From Blastocatellia bacterium (GTDB taxonomy: Bacteria; Acidobacteriota; Blastocatellia; Pyrinomonadales; Pyrinomonadaceae), in the NCBI GenBank assembly GCA_016789265.1, contig JAEUQK010000031.1, positions 79,950 to 143,949 on the forward strand: a DNA stretch of 64,000 bases. The letters are read 5' to 3'. A model generated the notes under the pieces. The model was not told the DNA's origin, did no database searches, and saw nothing but the letters and a program-made list of their open reading frames with translations. Position 1 is the first letter of the stretch. The number at the start of each line of letters is the position of its first letter. Shown here in pieces: positions 9,687 through 20,841 of the stretch. The translations under genes and the position numbers were made by a program.

Positions 9687-10532
9687 ATGCGCAAAGTTAG
9701 TATTTTTGCTTTTGTCTTGATCACTGCGTGCGAAGTGCTTTCTCAGGGATCTCCGATCAAGATCTACGATACCGAAAAAGCCTTTGAGAAAATGGTCGCC
9801 GAGAAAGGGATCAAAGACGGATTCATCGAGTTCATGTCACCGACGGGAGTTATCTTCCGCCCGGAAGCTGTGAATGCACGGGAATCGTTTGCCAGCCGAC
9901 CCGCTTCACCTGCTGCCCTGACCTGGAATCCTATTTGGATCGATGTCTCATCAAATGGTGCAATTGCCTATAGCATTGGCAACTCAGTATTCCGCCCGAA
10001 AGGCAAGGATGATCCAAATATGATCTTTGGCCATTACCTTTCGATCTGGAATCGTCAGGCCAATGGTGAGTATCGAGCCGCTCTTGATATTGGTATCAAT
10101 CACGAAAAGCCGGCTTTGATGCCGACCGAATGGAAATCTCCGGGCGATACTGGTTCAGAAAAAAATGAGGGACGGATCTCTGCGGCGGACTCGTCGACCG
10201 GATTCTACGAGATGGCCGAAAAGACGGGTTCGGTCAAAGCGTACAAGTCATATTTAGCGGACGATGCAATTTTGATGCGTGACGGCCGACAACCTTTCAT
10301 CGGAAAAAAGGCTGCGATCGACTGCATAAACGAACAAAAACCCAGGGTGTTGTTTGCGAAGCGGAAGGCATTTATCGAGGCTGCCGATATGGCATATGTT
10401 TATGATCTCTACACTTTGGTCGATCCAAAGGGAGCCGAGATCGAGAGAGGAAATTTTGTTCAAGTATGGAAGTTTCGTAAAGGCAGGTGGCTTATTGCGG
10501 CGGATGTCTGGGTCGTTATTCCCAAAAAATAA
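9687..10532 (+). CDS. Secreted protein with two NTF2-like (DUF4440/SnoaL-like) domains
   Basis: 281 residues if started at the ATG at 9687. The in-frame ATG at 9648 would put a charged stretch before the signal sequence and is less likely. The N-terminus MRKVSIFAFVLITAC is a short export signal; ITAC resembles a lipobox, so it may be a lipoprotein, otherwise signal peptidase I cuts after VLS. Two NTF2-like segments follow, at about residues 25-135 and 155-280. Each ends with the strand pattern of the fold, the second as GNFVQVWKFRKGRWLIAADVW. Such domains often act as small-molecule-binding or steroid-isomerase-like modules; no catalytic residues can be assigned. Monocistronic, convergent with the next gene. 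Confidence 0.72.
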   Translation: MRKVSIFAFVLITACEVLSQGSPIKIYDTEKAFEKMVAEKGIKDGFIEFMSPTGVIFRPEAVNARESFASRPASPAALTWNPIWIDVSSNGAIAYSIGNSVFRPKGKDDPNMIFGHYLSIWNRQANGEYRAALDIGINHEKPALMPTEWKSPGDTGSEKNEGRISAADSSTGFYEMAEKTGSVKAYKSYLADDAILMRDGRQPFIGKKAAIDCINEQKPRVLFAKRKAFIEAADMAYVYDLYTLVDPKGAEIERGNFVQVWKFRKGRWLIAADVWVVIPKK

Positions 10533-10553
10533 TAGGCGGGCCGCAGCTCGCCT
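10524..10553 (-). terminator. Terminator of the minus-strand HExxH gene
   Basis: 8-bp stem AGGCGGGC / GCTCGCCT (10534-10541 and 10546-10553, one G-T wobble) with a CGCA loop. Read on the minus strand it is followed by ATTATTTTTT, an intrinsic terminator layout. Confidence 0.65.
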
Positions 10554-10586
10554 TCGATCGTTCAATAAGCGGAGATCTCAAGGGCA

Positions 10587-11111
10587 TTAATAGCTCGCGT
10601 CCATCGAGACCTTTTTGCCAATATTAGTCGCCATGAACTGAGTGTTTTCATCGGTTGGGTTTCCGTTGTAGTCGGGAGCATCTTTGAGAAATCCGTTCTT
10701 GTTCTTGTGCATCGAATTGTCCTGATTTGACTTAATGTGTGCCATTTCGTGATAGATGGCTCCGGCGAGTTCTTTCGAACTGTCCTGAAACATTCTGTCG
10801 GCATATACCTCGCAGATCTTCTTGTTTAGATCGGTCATTCCCAATATATTCTCGTTCGCCTCTGCGGTTGCGACCGTACCGCCTTGTTTTTTGATAACAC
10901 TTTTTTCGATGTTCCTTACCAGATATACGATCACATCCGTGTCAACGAGAGACGGTGTCGTTCCGTCCTCCGCGATCACCGCGTCAAAGCTGTCAAATGT
11001 GGTCTGTTTGTCCTTTATCGATCCCAGATATGTCTTTAGCAGCGTGATCGCTTTTTCAAGCGGTTCCCGCTTACCTCCCTTGTACTTAACGTATAGTTTG
11101 AACGCCGCCAT
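10587..11111 (-). CDS. Small putative zinc metallopeptidase-like protein (HEMAH motif)
   Basis: 174 residues, no signal peptide. Unrecognised at family level. The clear feature is HEMAH at about residues 121-125 (AGAIYHEMAHIKSNQDN), matching the HExxH zinc-binding and catalytic motif of zincins. A further His/Asp-containing tail (NSMHKNKNG, DAPDYNG) could supply a third ligand. The N-terminal region is Lys-rich and helical-looking. The gene is monocistronic on the minus strand with its own terminator, so context gives no function. Alternatives are a protease toxin or effector, or a non-catalytic zincin-like protein. The gene itself is well supported. Confidence 0.62.
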   Translation of the reverse strand: MAAFKLYVKYKGGKREPLEKAITLLKTYLGSIKDKQTTFDSFDAVIAEDGTTPSLVDTDVIVYLVRNIEKSVIKKQGGTVATAEANENILGMTDLNKKICEVYADRMFQDSSKELAGAIYHEMAHIKSNQDNSMHKNKNGFLKDAPDYNGNPTDENTQFMATNIGKKVSMDASY

Positions 11112-11396
11112 ATCCGATTTGCTCCTTAAAAATGTTGAATAGATCCATGGGCTTGAAGTCCTCGCCCGCAGTCAAACATGGGAGATAGTAACGCGAGAGA
11201 CAGTATCTGAGCAATGACGAGTATAGTGAGGGAAATTTGCTTAGACCCCACCCGATTGGGTAGTGAAGTACTTCGTCTTGGTGGAAAGCTCCGCAAGACG
11301 AATGCCCCGGTCCCTGTTATATCGTCATAAACGCAAAATTCACGAATTCTCGCCCAGCCTTGATAAATGGACCAATAGAACGCAAAATTTCACTGC
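11112..11396. other. Divergent intergenic region with hairpin and short direct repeat
   Basis: 285 bases between the HExxH gene and kdsD. It contains a 9-bp inverted repeat TTCGTCTTG / CAAGACGAA (11272-11280 and 11294-11302) without a T-run, and a direct repeat AACGCAAAATT about 48 bases apart (near 11331 and 11379), the second copy just before the kdsD start. No tRNA or convincing small ORF seen. Confidence 0.4.
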
Positions 11397-12365
11397 GTGG
11401 AAAACCATTTTGGGAATGTCGTAAAACTGCTGAAGCTTGAGGCGTCGTCCATCGAACATGCGACCGTGAATCTGCGTGAAGAGGACGTCAACGAAGCGAT
11501 CAGCCTGATAGGGAAATGCGACGGCAAATTGATCGTAACAGGCGTAGGCAAATCTGGCGTCATCGCGCAGAAGATTGCCCAGACCTTTACAAGTACGGGA
11601 ACCGTAGCAGTATTTGTGCATCCTTCGGACGCGCTTCACGGCAGCCTGGGGATGGTATCCAAAGAGGATGTGGTCATCGCACTAAGCAATTCGGGGGAGA
11701 CGGACGAGATCCTGGCTATCCTGCCTTCGATCAAGCAACGCGGTGTTCCCGTGATCTCGATCGTGGGTAACATCGATTCCACGCTTTCTCGGAGTTCAGA
11801 TGTTGTGCTTGATGCCTCGGTGGACAAAGAGGCTTGCCCGCTGAATCTCGCACCGACTGCGTCGACAACGGTAGCGCTTGCGATCGGCGATGCCATCGCG
11901 ATGACTGTCATGGAATCGCGGGGGCTTACGGCAGATGACTTTGCCGCTAATCATCCTGCTGGTCGGCTCGGGAAAAGGCTTACCCTTCGTGTAGAAAGCC
12001 TGATGCATGAGAGCCCGAACATCGAAGAGTCTGCAGGTTGGCTTGATGTTGTTAAGGCAATATCAAAATACGCGCTTGGTGCCGTAAACGTGGTTGACAA
12101 CTCAGGGAAGCTGATCGGAATCGTAACCGACGGCGACCTTCGGCGGACGATAGAAAGGACCGAACCATCAAGATTTCTTAGCTTGGATGCGTCTCTGATG
12201 ATGACTCGAGATCCTATAGTAGCGTCGCCCGAGATGCTCGCTTACGATGCCCTTCAGTTAATGGAGGACCGTCCATCGCAAATATCCGTTCTGCCAGTCG
12301 TTGATTCTGCGAACAAGTGTGTGGGGCTATTGCGGCTACACGATGTTGTTATGAGCGGACTTTGA
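11397..12365 (+). CDS. kdsD: Arabinose-5-phosphate isomerase (KpsF/GutQ/KdsD family)
   Basis: 322 residues from a GTG start. An N-terminal SIS sugar-isomerase domain (about residues 1-180) includes the family stretch TGVGKSGVIAQKIAQTFTST, followed by the pattern HPSDALHGSLGMV and NHPAGRLGKR. Two CBS domains fill residues 200-322. The enzyme interconverts ribulose-5-phosphate and arabinose-5-phosphate, the first step toward the Kdo of lipopolysaccharide, in the cytoplasm. Length and domain order match the family. No other Kdo gene (kdsA, kdsB, kdsC) is adjacent. The GTG lacks an obvious Shine-Dalgarno site. Confidence 0.93.
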   Translation: MENHFGNVVKLLKLEASSIEHATVNLREEDVNEAISLIGKCDGKLIVTGVGKSGVIAQKIAQTFTSTGTVAVFVHPSDALHGSLGMVSKEDVVIALSNSGETDEILAILPSIKQRGVPVISIVGNIDSTLSRSSDVVLDASVDKEACPLNLAPTASTTVALAIGDAIAMTVMESRGLTADDFAANHPAGRLGKRLTLRVESLMHESPNIEESAGWLDVVKAISKYALGAVNVVDNSGKLIGIVTDGDLRRTIERTEPSRFLSLDASLMMTRDPIVASPEMLAYDALQLMEDRPSQISVLPVVDSANKCVGLLRLHDVVMSGL

Positions 12366-12387
12366 TCTCTGCAAAATACGAGGAGCC

Positions 12388-13131
12388 ATGAAATTTATGC
12401 GAACTCTTTGGTCCGGTTTTTTGATTCTTTTGTTAGCCTCATTCTCTATCGCCCAGCAAAAGGCCGAAGTTACTATTAGCCTTAACGAGGCTTTTTTCGA
12501 CGCGGCGCTCGATGCTGTATTTCAGCGAGGCGGGCCGCTTGAGTTTGCGATCGCGGCGAATAAGACCGGTTCGAAAAGTGAGTTCTCGTCAATGATGATA
12601 GGTTCGGAGGCGAGCTATTTCAACGCCTCGCATCAGACGTTTCCCACGAATAGTCGTTCCGCTCCAAGTTTTCACTCCTTAGATCCTGAGTGTGCCGAGA
12701 CCATAAAGATACAGCGTGACATGAATGGTGTGCGCACTTCGGTCCGCTTTCGCGACGGAAAGATCATTGCCCCGATCGCATTTACGGGAAACTACAATCC
12801 GCCGTTCATCGGCTGCGTGCCTTTCGGCGGGTGGGCAGAAAGCTTGATCGAACTTGAATTCGATCAATTATCGCAACGACTAATTGCAAAGGCCCGTGTT
12901 CTGAATGTTTCGCTCAACGGGACCGGGGGTGTTGGTGGAACGGTGATAGCCCGAATGGTGCAAAGCTCCATTGACAAGAAGATCAACCCGATCGAGATAA
13001 TTAAGCTCGACAAACTCACGTTCGCAGTACCGATAAAGGGTTCAAATGGCGTCCAAATGAAGGCCACGGGAATTCGTTACGAACTTGTGAATGGGTCGAT
13101 AAATATCGTGGTAAGTTATGAATTCGTTTGA
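12388..13131 (+). CDS. Secreted protein of unknown function
   Basis: 247 residues. Clear signal peptide (MKFMRTLWSGFLILLLASFSIAQ) with a GAGGAG ribosome site before the ATG. The mature part is rich in beta-strand-like alternation, contains two Cys (DPECAET and FIGCVPFGG) that could form a disulfide, and ends in VSYEFV. No catalytic motif or known family recognised. It starts 22 bases after kdsD and may be co-transcribed with it, which would hint at an envelope role, but this is only context. Confidence 0.7.
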   Translation: MKFMRTLWSGFLILLLASFSIAQQKAEVTISLNEAFFDAALDAVFQRGGPLEFAIAANKTGSKSEFSSMMIGSEASYFNASHQTFPTNSRSAPSFHSLDPECAETIKIQRDMNGVRTSVRFRDGKIIAPIAFTGNYNPPFIGCVPFGGWAESLIELEFDQLSQRLIAKARVLNVSLNGTGGVGGTVIARMVQSSIDKKINPIEIIKLDKLTFAVPIKGSNGVQMKATGIRYELVNGSINIVVSYEFV

Positions 13132-13338
13132 ATCTGATTCTGCACACTTTTCTGCATACCCGCGGCCCTGACCGCCTCAAATAGTATACAAACGGTCGCA
13201 TTTCGGGCAGCCTCGACGGCTTGAGCCCCGCGTAATTAAAGACTTTTCTTCAGAAACAGTTGTGGAACGCTCATTGCAACATGCGAGGCTAGCGTACTCT
13301 CTCCGCGCAGAGCATACGTCCTAAAAAAGGGGGAAGCA

Positions 13339-14544
13339 ATGAAAGTCATTAGTTCAAGAAATCTGGGCATCGCACTAGGGATCGCAGGTATTGGCCTTGT
13401 CGGATTAAATGCAGATGTCCATGCACAAGGCCGCGGCCGTGATCGGGGTGGCGATAGTCAGCAACGTCAAGAGCGGAAAGAGGATCGCAGGCAGGAGCGC
13501 CTAGCCCAGCCGCCGGAGCAGAGAAGGACGCCGCCAACGCCGATGCCGGCTCAGCCGCGAGAACGAGTTCCGATGCCGCAGCAGCCGCCGCAAGATCGGG
13601 GAAACTGGGGACAGCAGCGACGGGAACAGGTTCAGCAGCGAAACGACGCCTGGCAACAGCAACAGCGTCAGGCTCAGCAGGATCGCCAGCGTCAAATAGA
13701 AGCACAGCAGGCCGAACAACGCCGCCGTGCGGAAGAACAGCGGATCGCGAAGCAAAAGCAGGCCGAATGGCAGCAACGCCAAAATCAGGGCAACCGTGAC
13801 TGGCAGACGATGCCGGTACAGCGTGATGACCGTCAGCGGGGCGACAATACACGTAATCGGGATCGGATACCGCAGCCAGTTCAACGTGACGACAGACAGC
13901 GGAGCGACAATACGCGAAACCGGGATTGGACACCGATGCCCGTTGAGCGCGGTACGAACCGAAATCCTCAAAACTGGAATCGGGATCAGCAGCGTCAGGT
14001 ACAGCAGCAGCGCTGGAACCAGTACAACGATCGTTGGGGTAATTGGCAAACGATCCAATCACAGCGTCAGAGGCAGCTGGAGCGCGAACGCAGAATGAGG
14101 TATCTGCAGTATCAACAGAGATACTGGGAACGCATTCGTCAAGACCAGTTGAGACTGCAGCAGGCTCGCTACTACGACAATATCTATAATAATTATAGGT
14201 ACAATCGAGGCGGCAATTACTATTACACCAGCCAGTACGGCGCGCAGATGATCCAGAACGCTATCCAATACGGATACGAAGAAGGATTTCGTTCGGGACA
14301 GGCTGACCGTTACGACGGTTGGGGTTACGATTACAATGCATCGTACGGATACCAGGACGCGAGTTATGGCTATGACGCCTATTACATAGGTATGGACGAG
14401 TATAGCTACTACTTCCGTCAAGGATTTGAGCGTGGATACGAAGACGGCTATTATGGCCGCTACGAATACGGCCGCTACAACAATGGCAAGTACCAGATAC
14501 TTGGTAACGTGCTGAGTGCGATCTTCAGTTTCATCGTAAATTGA
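13339..14544 (+). CDS. Secreted Gln/Arg-rich, Tyr-rich low-complexity protein
   Basis: 401 residues. A signal peptide is cleaved near VHAQ (residue about 30); a GGGGGAAG ribosome site precedes the ATG. Residues 30-290 are dominated by Gln, Arg and Asn, with an internal repeat around residues 157-195 (VQRDDRQRGDNTRNRD and VQRDDRQRSDNTRNRDW). The C-terminal 100 residues are Tyr/Gly-rich with two copies of an EGF/ERGYEDGY-type motif (YEEGFRSGQADRY, FERGYEDGYYGRY) and end in a hydrophobic tail. Such proteins are probably disordered and nucleic-acid- or surface-binding, but no function is known. It has its own terminator. The large antisense ORFs over it are artefacts of codon bias. Confidence 0.75.
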   Translation: MKVISSRNLGIALGIAGIGLVGLNADVHAQGRGRDRGGDSQQRQERKEDRRQERLAQPPEQRRTPPTPMPAQPRERVPMPQQPPQDRGNWGQQRREQVQQRNDAWQQQQRQAQQDRQRQIEAQQAEQRRRAEEQRIAKQKQAEWQQRQNQGNRDWQTMPVQRDDRQRGDNTRNRDRIPQPVQRDDRQRSDNTRNRDWTPMPVERGTNRNPQNWNRDQQRQVQQQRWNQYNDRWGNWQTIQSQRQRQLERERRMRYLQYQQRYWERIRQDQLRLQQARYYDNIYNNYRYNRGGNYYYTSQYGAQMIQNAIQYGYEEGFRSGQADRYDGWGYDYNASYGYQDASYGYDAYYIGMDEYSYYFRQGFERGYEDGYYGRYEYGRYNNGKYQILGNVLSAIFSFIVN

Positions 14545-14570
14545 TCTTGTCTCGGAGGTTGTTTTGAAAG

Positions 14571-14592
14571 GCCCGCTTCGGCGGGCTTTTTT
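14571..14592 (+). terminator. Rho-independent terminator
   Basis: Stem GCCCGC / GCGGGC (14571-14576, 14581-14586) with a TTCG tetraloop and a T-run, 26 bases after the stop of the Gln-rich protein gene and just before der. Confidence 0.9.
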
Positions 14593-14645
14593 GTTATGCG
14601 GATGCTAACGTGCGCTCGCGTTCCATATTTACTATTCTTTATCTC

Positions 14646-16001
14646 GTGCAGAAACCTTTGGTTGCCATTATCGGAAGGCCTAATGTCGGTAAATCAACGC
14701 TTTTCAATCGTTTGACGGGCTCGCGTAAGTCAATAGTCGGCGACGAACCTGGCATAACCCGAGACCGTATTTACGGCGATGTCGAGTGGAAGTCAAAGAA
14801 GTTCGAGCTCGTTGATACCGGCGGCATCGTCCCGGATGATGAGGCGATAATCCCCGCAAATATCTTTAAGCAAGCGTCTTTTGCCATTGACAGCGCTCAA
14901 GCGATCGTTTGGGTGGTTGATGCACGTGCGGGCGTCACTCCTCTTGATGAAGAGATCTCGATGTTTCTTCGGAACATCGGTAAACCGGTTTTCATAGCGG
15001 CGAACAAATCTGAATCACGCAAGGTCGAAGAAGAAGCCGCTGAGTTCTATAAATTTGGCTTCGGACTAACGCCGCTTTCCGCCGAACACGGTACATCTGT
15101 CGGCGATCTGCTTGACGAAGTTTTCTCGGTACTCGAATTTGACGAGGACGCCGAAGAGGAAGAACACGAAGAGATCAGGCTCGCGATCATTGGACGGCCA
15201 AACGTCGGCAAATCGTCGCTGTTGAACAAGATCTTGGGTGAAGAACGCGTCATCGTTTCGCCTATCGCCGGTACGACCCGAGACGCGATAGATACGGAAC
15301 TAACCGTTGACGGCCAAAAATTTCAAATAATCGACACTGCGGGCATCCGTCGAAAGGGCAAGACAACTGAGATGGCCGAAAAACTCTCAGTGGTAATGGC
15401 AAAGAAGGCTTTGGAACGGGCTGATGTCGCCATTCTTGTTATCGATGCCGAAGAGGGCGTGACCGCACTTGACGCGAATATCGGAGGTTACGCTGTCGAT
15501 TCGGGCTGTTCAGTCATTATTGTCGTAAACAAATGGGATGCACTTGAGGAAAAAGAAACGAACACGGTTTACGAATTTGAGCGGGATCTTCGGAGACAGA
15601 TGAAATTTCTCGATTGGGCTCCAATGGTGACGATCTCAGCGCTGTCGGGACAACGGGTTTCAAAAATACTGCCTTTAGTAGTTCAAGCGAACGACGCTCG
15701 TAATCTTCGTATTCCAACATCCCAGCTGAATAAGTTCTTCGAGGAGAGTATCTCCCAACCGAAGGGAGGCACTGCTCCTGCACCGGTCAAAGGGGGCGTT
15801 TCCCGGTTAAAGGTCCAATATATTACTCAGGGCGGAATGCGCCCGCCATTGTTCATATTGTTTACCTCGGGAGGCATTAAGGCCGGCCTTCATTTCTCTT
15901 ATATGAGGTACATCGAGAATCGGCTCCGCGATGCATTTGGATTTTTCGCGACTCCGATAAGATTAAAGGAACGACATAAGACCAGGCCAAAAAAGGCTTA
16001 G
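14646..16001 (+). CDS. der: Ribosome-assembly GTPase Der (EngA)
   Basis: Tandem Era-like GTPase domains, each with a P-loop (GRPNVGKST at residue about 9; GRPNVGKSS at about 183), a DTGG/DTAG switch II motif, and NKSE / NKWD base-recognition motifs, followed by a C-terminal KH-like domain. About 451 residues. The GTG at 14646 is chosen because Der proteins begin with x-KPxVAIIGRPNVGKS; the upstream GTG at 14610 adds a hydrophobic dozen residues not seen in the family. Acts in 50S subunit maturation in the cytoplasm. A terminator lies just upstream and the next gene follows after 12 bases. Confidence 0.95.
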   Translation: MQKPLVAIIGRPNVGKSTLFNRLTGSRKSIVGDEPGITRDRIYGDVEWKSKKFELVDTGGIVPDDEAIIPANIFKQASFAIDSAQAIVWVVDARAGVTPLDEEISMFLRNIGKPVFIAANKSESRKVEEEAAEFYKFGFGLTPLSAEHGTSVGDLLDEVFSVLEFDEDAEEEEHEEIRLAIIGRPNVGKSSLLNKILGEERVIVSPIAGTTRDAIDTELTVDGQKFQIIDTAGIRRKGKTTEMAEKLSVVMAKKALERADVAILVIDAEEGVTALDANIGGYAVDSGCSVIIVVNKWDALEEKETNTVYEFERDLRRQMKFLDWAPMVTISALSGQRVSKILPLVVQANDARNLRIPTSQLNKFFEESISQPKGGTAPAPVKGGVSRLKVQYITQGGMRPPLFILFTSGGIKAGLHFSYMRYIENRLRDAFGFFATPIRLKERHKTRPKKA

Positions 16002-16013
16002 GACGTTTTCTAA

Positions 16014-18654
<2,641 letters not shown>

Positions 18655-18697
18655 AAAAGCCATTACGTCTGTATATTATTAACCTTTTCTTTACGCG

Positions 18698-19009
18698 ATG
18701 AATAACTTTCTTTTATATTTTCAGGATGCCGGCGGCACCAGCTTGATATGGTCACTGCTTCCTTTTGTCCTGATCTTTGGGATCTTTTATTTTTTAGTGA
18801 TCCTTCCGCAAAAGCGACAGAAGCAGCAACTCCAGGACATGATCACGACATTGAAGATCAATGACGAGATCGTTACAAATGGCGGTGTTATTGGAAAGAT
18901 CAAGGAAGTTAAGGAAACCAGCTTCATCATTCAAAGCGCCGAGAAATCATTCCTTGAGATCGGAAAGAGTGCCGTCGTAGGGAAAAAGGCTGAAGAGGCT
19001 TCGAAATAA
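18698..19009 (+). CDS. yajC: Sec translocase accessory subunit YajC
   Basis: 103 residues: a short periplasmic N-terminus, one transmembrane helix (about residues 16-36, ending FLVILPQKRQKQ) and a cytoplasmic KOW-like domain with the family signature MITTLKINDEIVTNGGVIGKI. Partners with SecDF. Located 43 bases after tgt and 58 bases before secD, as in many bacteria. Confidence 0.95.
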   Translation: MNNFLLYFQDAGGTSLIWSLLPFVLIFGIFYFLVILPQKRQKQQLQDMITTLKINDEIVTNGGVIGKIKEVKETSFIIQSAEKSFLEIGKSAVVGKKAEEASK

Positions 19010-19067
19010 GAATTTAGCCGCGGATCGTGGGAATCACTTTCTGTGATCTTTGCGGCTGTAGTCTGTA

Positions 19068-20747
19068 ATGAAAAACAACAGTTTGTGGATCAGAACTGCG
19101 TTTATCCTCGTGGTGACGCTAGGCGGTATATATCTTGTATTCGGCCCGCGTCATTCTCCTTCGGCGTCGGATCTTACGTGGCAGGGAATCAAGAATAACC
19201 TCGCCAATAACATCAACCTTGGGTTGGATCTCAAGGGCGGCTCGCATCTTGTAATGCGGGTGAAGACCGATGATTACCTAAAAACTCTGACCGAGAACAA
19301 TGCTCAGGCGGCTGTGACCGCTGCGCAGGAAGCAAAACTGCCTGTTACGGGCAGCCAGGTCACAGCACAAGGGTCAACATATTCGATCACACTGAACCTG
19401 GGCGAAGGCGCTCAGGCGGATGCTGTGATCGAAGAGGTCAAGAAAAAGGTCGATTTTGTTAATTGGTCGGTAAGTTCAAATGCAAATTCAATTACATGGA
19501 GTTTGCCGTCGAACATTCAGACCGTTTTGAAAAATCAGGCTGTTGAACAGGCATTGAAGATCATTGAGAGCCGTATCAACGCATTTGGAGTAAAGGAACC
19601 CACTCTTCAGCGTCATGGCGCCGAATCTTCGGGGCAGATCTTGCTGCAAATGCCGGGTGTCGACGATCCGGAACGTGTAAAGAAACTTATCGGTGACGAC
19701 GCACAGCTTTCACTTATGAAAGTGGTAAGCCCGCCAAGCCCGTCGGCTGTTGCGACCTATCCGACGGAAGAAGCTGCAAAGCAGTCGCTTGGAGGTGCAG
19801 TTTCGTCTAACAGAAAGGTCCTTCCATACACAGAAAGGGACGATTCAGTCGCCACCAAGCCGCCAAACGAACGCCCGAAACAATTTGTTGTTGTTGAGAG
19901 TCCTGCGGTCGTGGACGGAAGCGAGCTTCGTGACGCGAATGCCGTCTCACGGACGGGAAACCAGGACGATTATCAGATCTCCTTTTCGCTAAAGCCGGCC
20001 GGCGCAGCTAAATTTGGCGATTGGACCAGTAAGAACATCAATAACTACATGGCCGTTGTTCTGAATGGAGAGGTAAAATCGGTCGCATATATCAAATCTC
20101 GGATCGACGATCAGGGCGAGATCTCCGGCAGGTTTACTAAAGCCACGGCCGATGACCTTGCGCTAACACTCCGTTCCGGAGCGCTTCCTGCAAAGCTTGA
20201 ATATCAGGAAGAGCGAACCGTCGGCCCGAGCCTTGGAGCAGATTCGATCCGGGCAGGCGTCACTGCGTCGCTGGCGGGTTTGATCTTCATCGTTATTTTC
20301 ATGCTGATCTATTACCGGGGATCGGGAATCAATGCCGTTATCGCTCTTGTGCTTAACATGCTCTTGACGATGGCAGCCCTGATATCATTTGACTCAACGC
20401 TCACATTGCCGGGAATCGCAGGTCTTATCCTGGGCATTGGTATGGCTGTTGACTCGAACGTTCTTATATTTGAACGAATGCGGGAAGAATTAGGGCTCGG
20501 GTTCAATGTGTCGAAGGCGGTCGAGATCGGGTTTGACCGTGCTTTCATTACGATCATAGATACGCACGTCACAACGATCATCTCGGCCATTATCCTATAC
20601 CTATATGGTTCTGGCCCGATCCGCGGTTTTGCGGTGACGCTGATCTTAGGGTTGTTGATCAACCTATTTTCGGCGGTTTTTGTGTCGCGGACGATCTTCA
20701 TGTGGCTGCTGCATCGAAACCCGAACATGCAGAAATTGAGTATTTAA
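19068..20747 (+). CDS. secD: Protein translocase subunit SecD
   Basis: 559 residues. One N-terminal membrane helix, a large periplasmic domain beginning with the LGLDLKGGSHLV motif (residue about 50), and five C-terminal membrane helices with the SecD signature GLILGIGMAVDSNVLIFERM. Uses the proton-motive force to complete protein export with SecF. The periplasmic domain includes a Ser/Pro-rich insert near residue 225. SecF follows after 94 bases without a visible terminator. Confidence 0.97.
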   Translation: MKNNSLWIRTAFILVVTLGGIYLVFGPRHSPSASDLTWQGIKNNLANNINLGLDLKGGSHLVMRVKTDDYLKTLTENNAQAAVTAAQEAKLPVTGSQVTAQGSTYSITLNLGEGAQADAVIEEVKKKVDFVNWSVSSNANSITWSLPSNIQTVLKNQAVEQALKIIESRINAFGVKEPTLQRHGAESSGQILLQMPGVDDPERVKKLIGDDAQLSLMKVVSPPSPSAVATYPTEEAAKQSLGGAVSSNRKVLPYTERDDSVATKPPNERPKQFVVVESPAVVDGSELRDANAVSRTGNQDDYQISFSLKPAGAAKFGDWTSKNINNYMAVVLNGEVKSVAYIKSRIDDQGEISGRFTKATADDLALTLRSGALPAKLEYQEERTVGPSLGADSIRAGVTASLAGLIFIVIFMLIYYRGSGINAVIALVLNMLLTMAALISFDSTLTLPGIAGLILGIGMAVDSNVLIFERMREELGLGFNVSKAVEIGFDRAFITIIDTHVTTIISAIILYLYGSGPIRGFAVTLILGLLINLFSAVFVSRTIFMWLLHRNPNMQKLSI

Positions 20748-20841
20748 TAGGTTTCGACCCAGAAGGACTCAGCCCGTGTAAAGTGACCTTGTCGGGTAAG
20801 GAAAAAGGGCGTCGTGACCGTTATTTGAGTTTAATAAGTAA

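Noticed and set aside
13349..14062. Long antisense ORFs (237 and 185 codons) over the Gln-rich protein gene
   Set aside because: They arise from biased CAG/CGN codons of the plus-strand gene; their translations are Ala/Pro/Val- or Leu/Ile-rich without domain features, while the plus frame has signal peptide, ribosome site and terminator.
14610..14645. Upstream GTG start for der
   Set aside because: Der family proteins start close to the P-loop; the extra residues are unrelated and begin just after a terminator.
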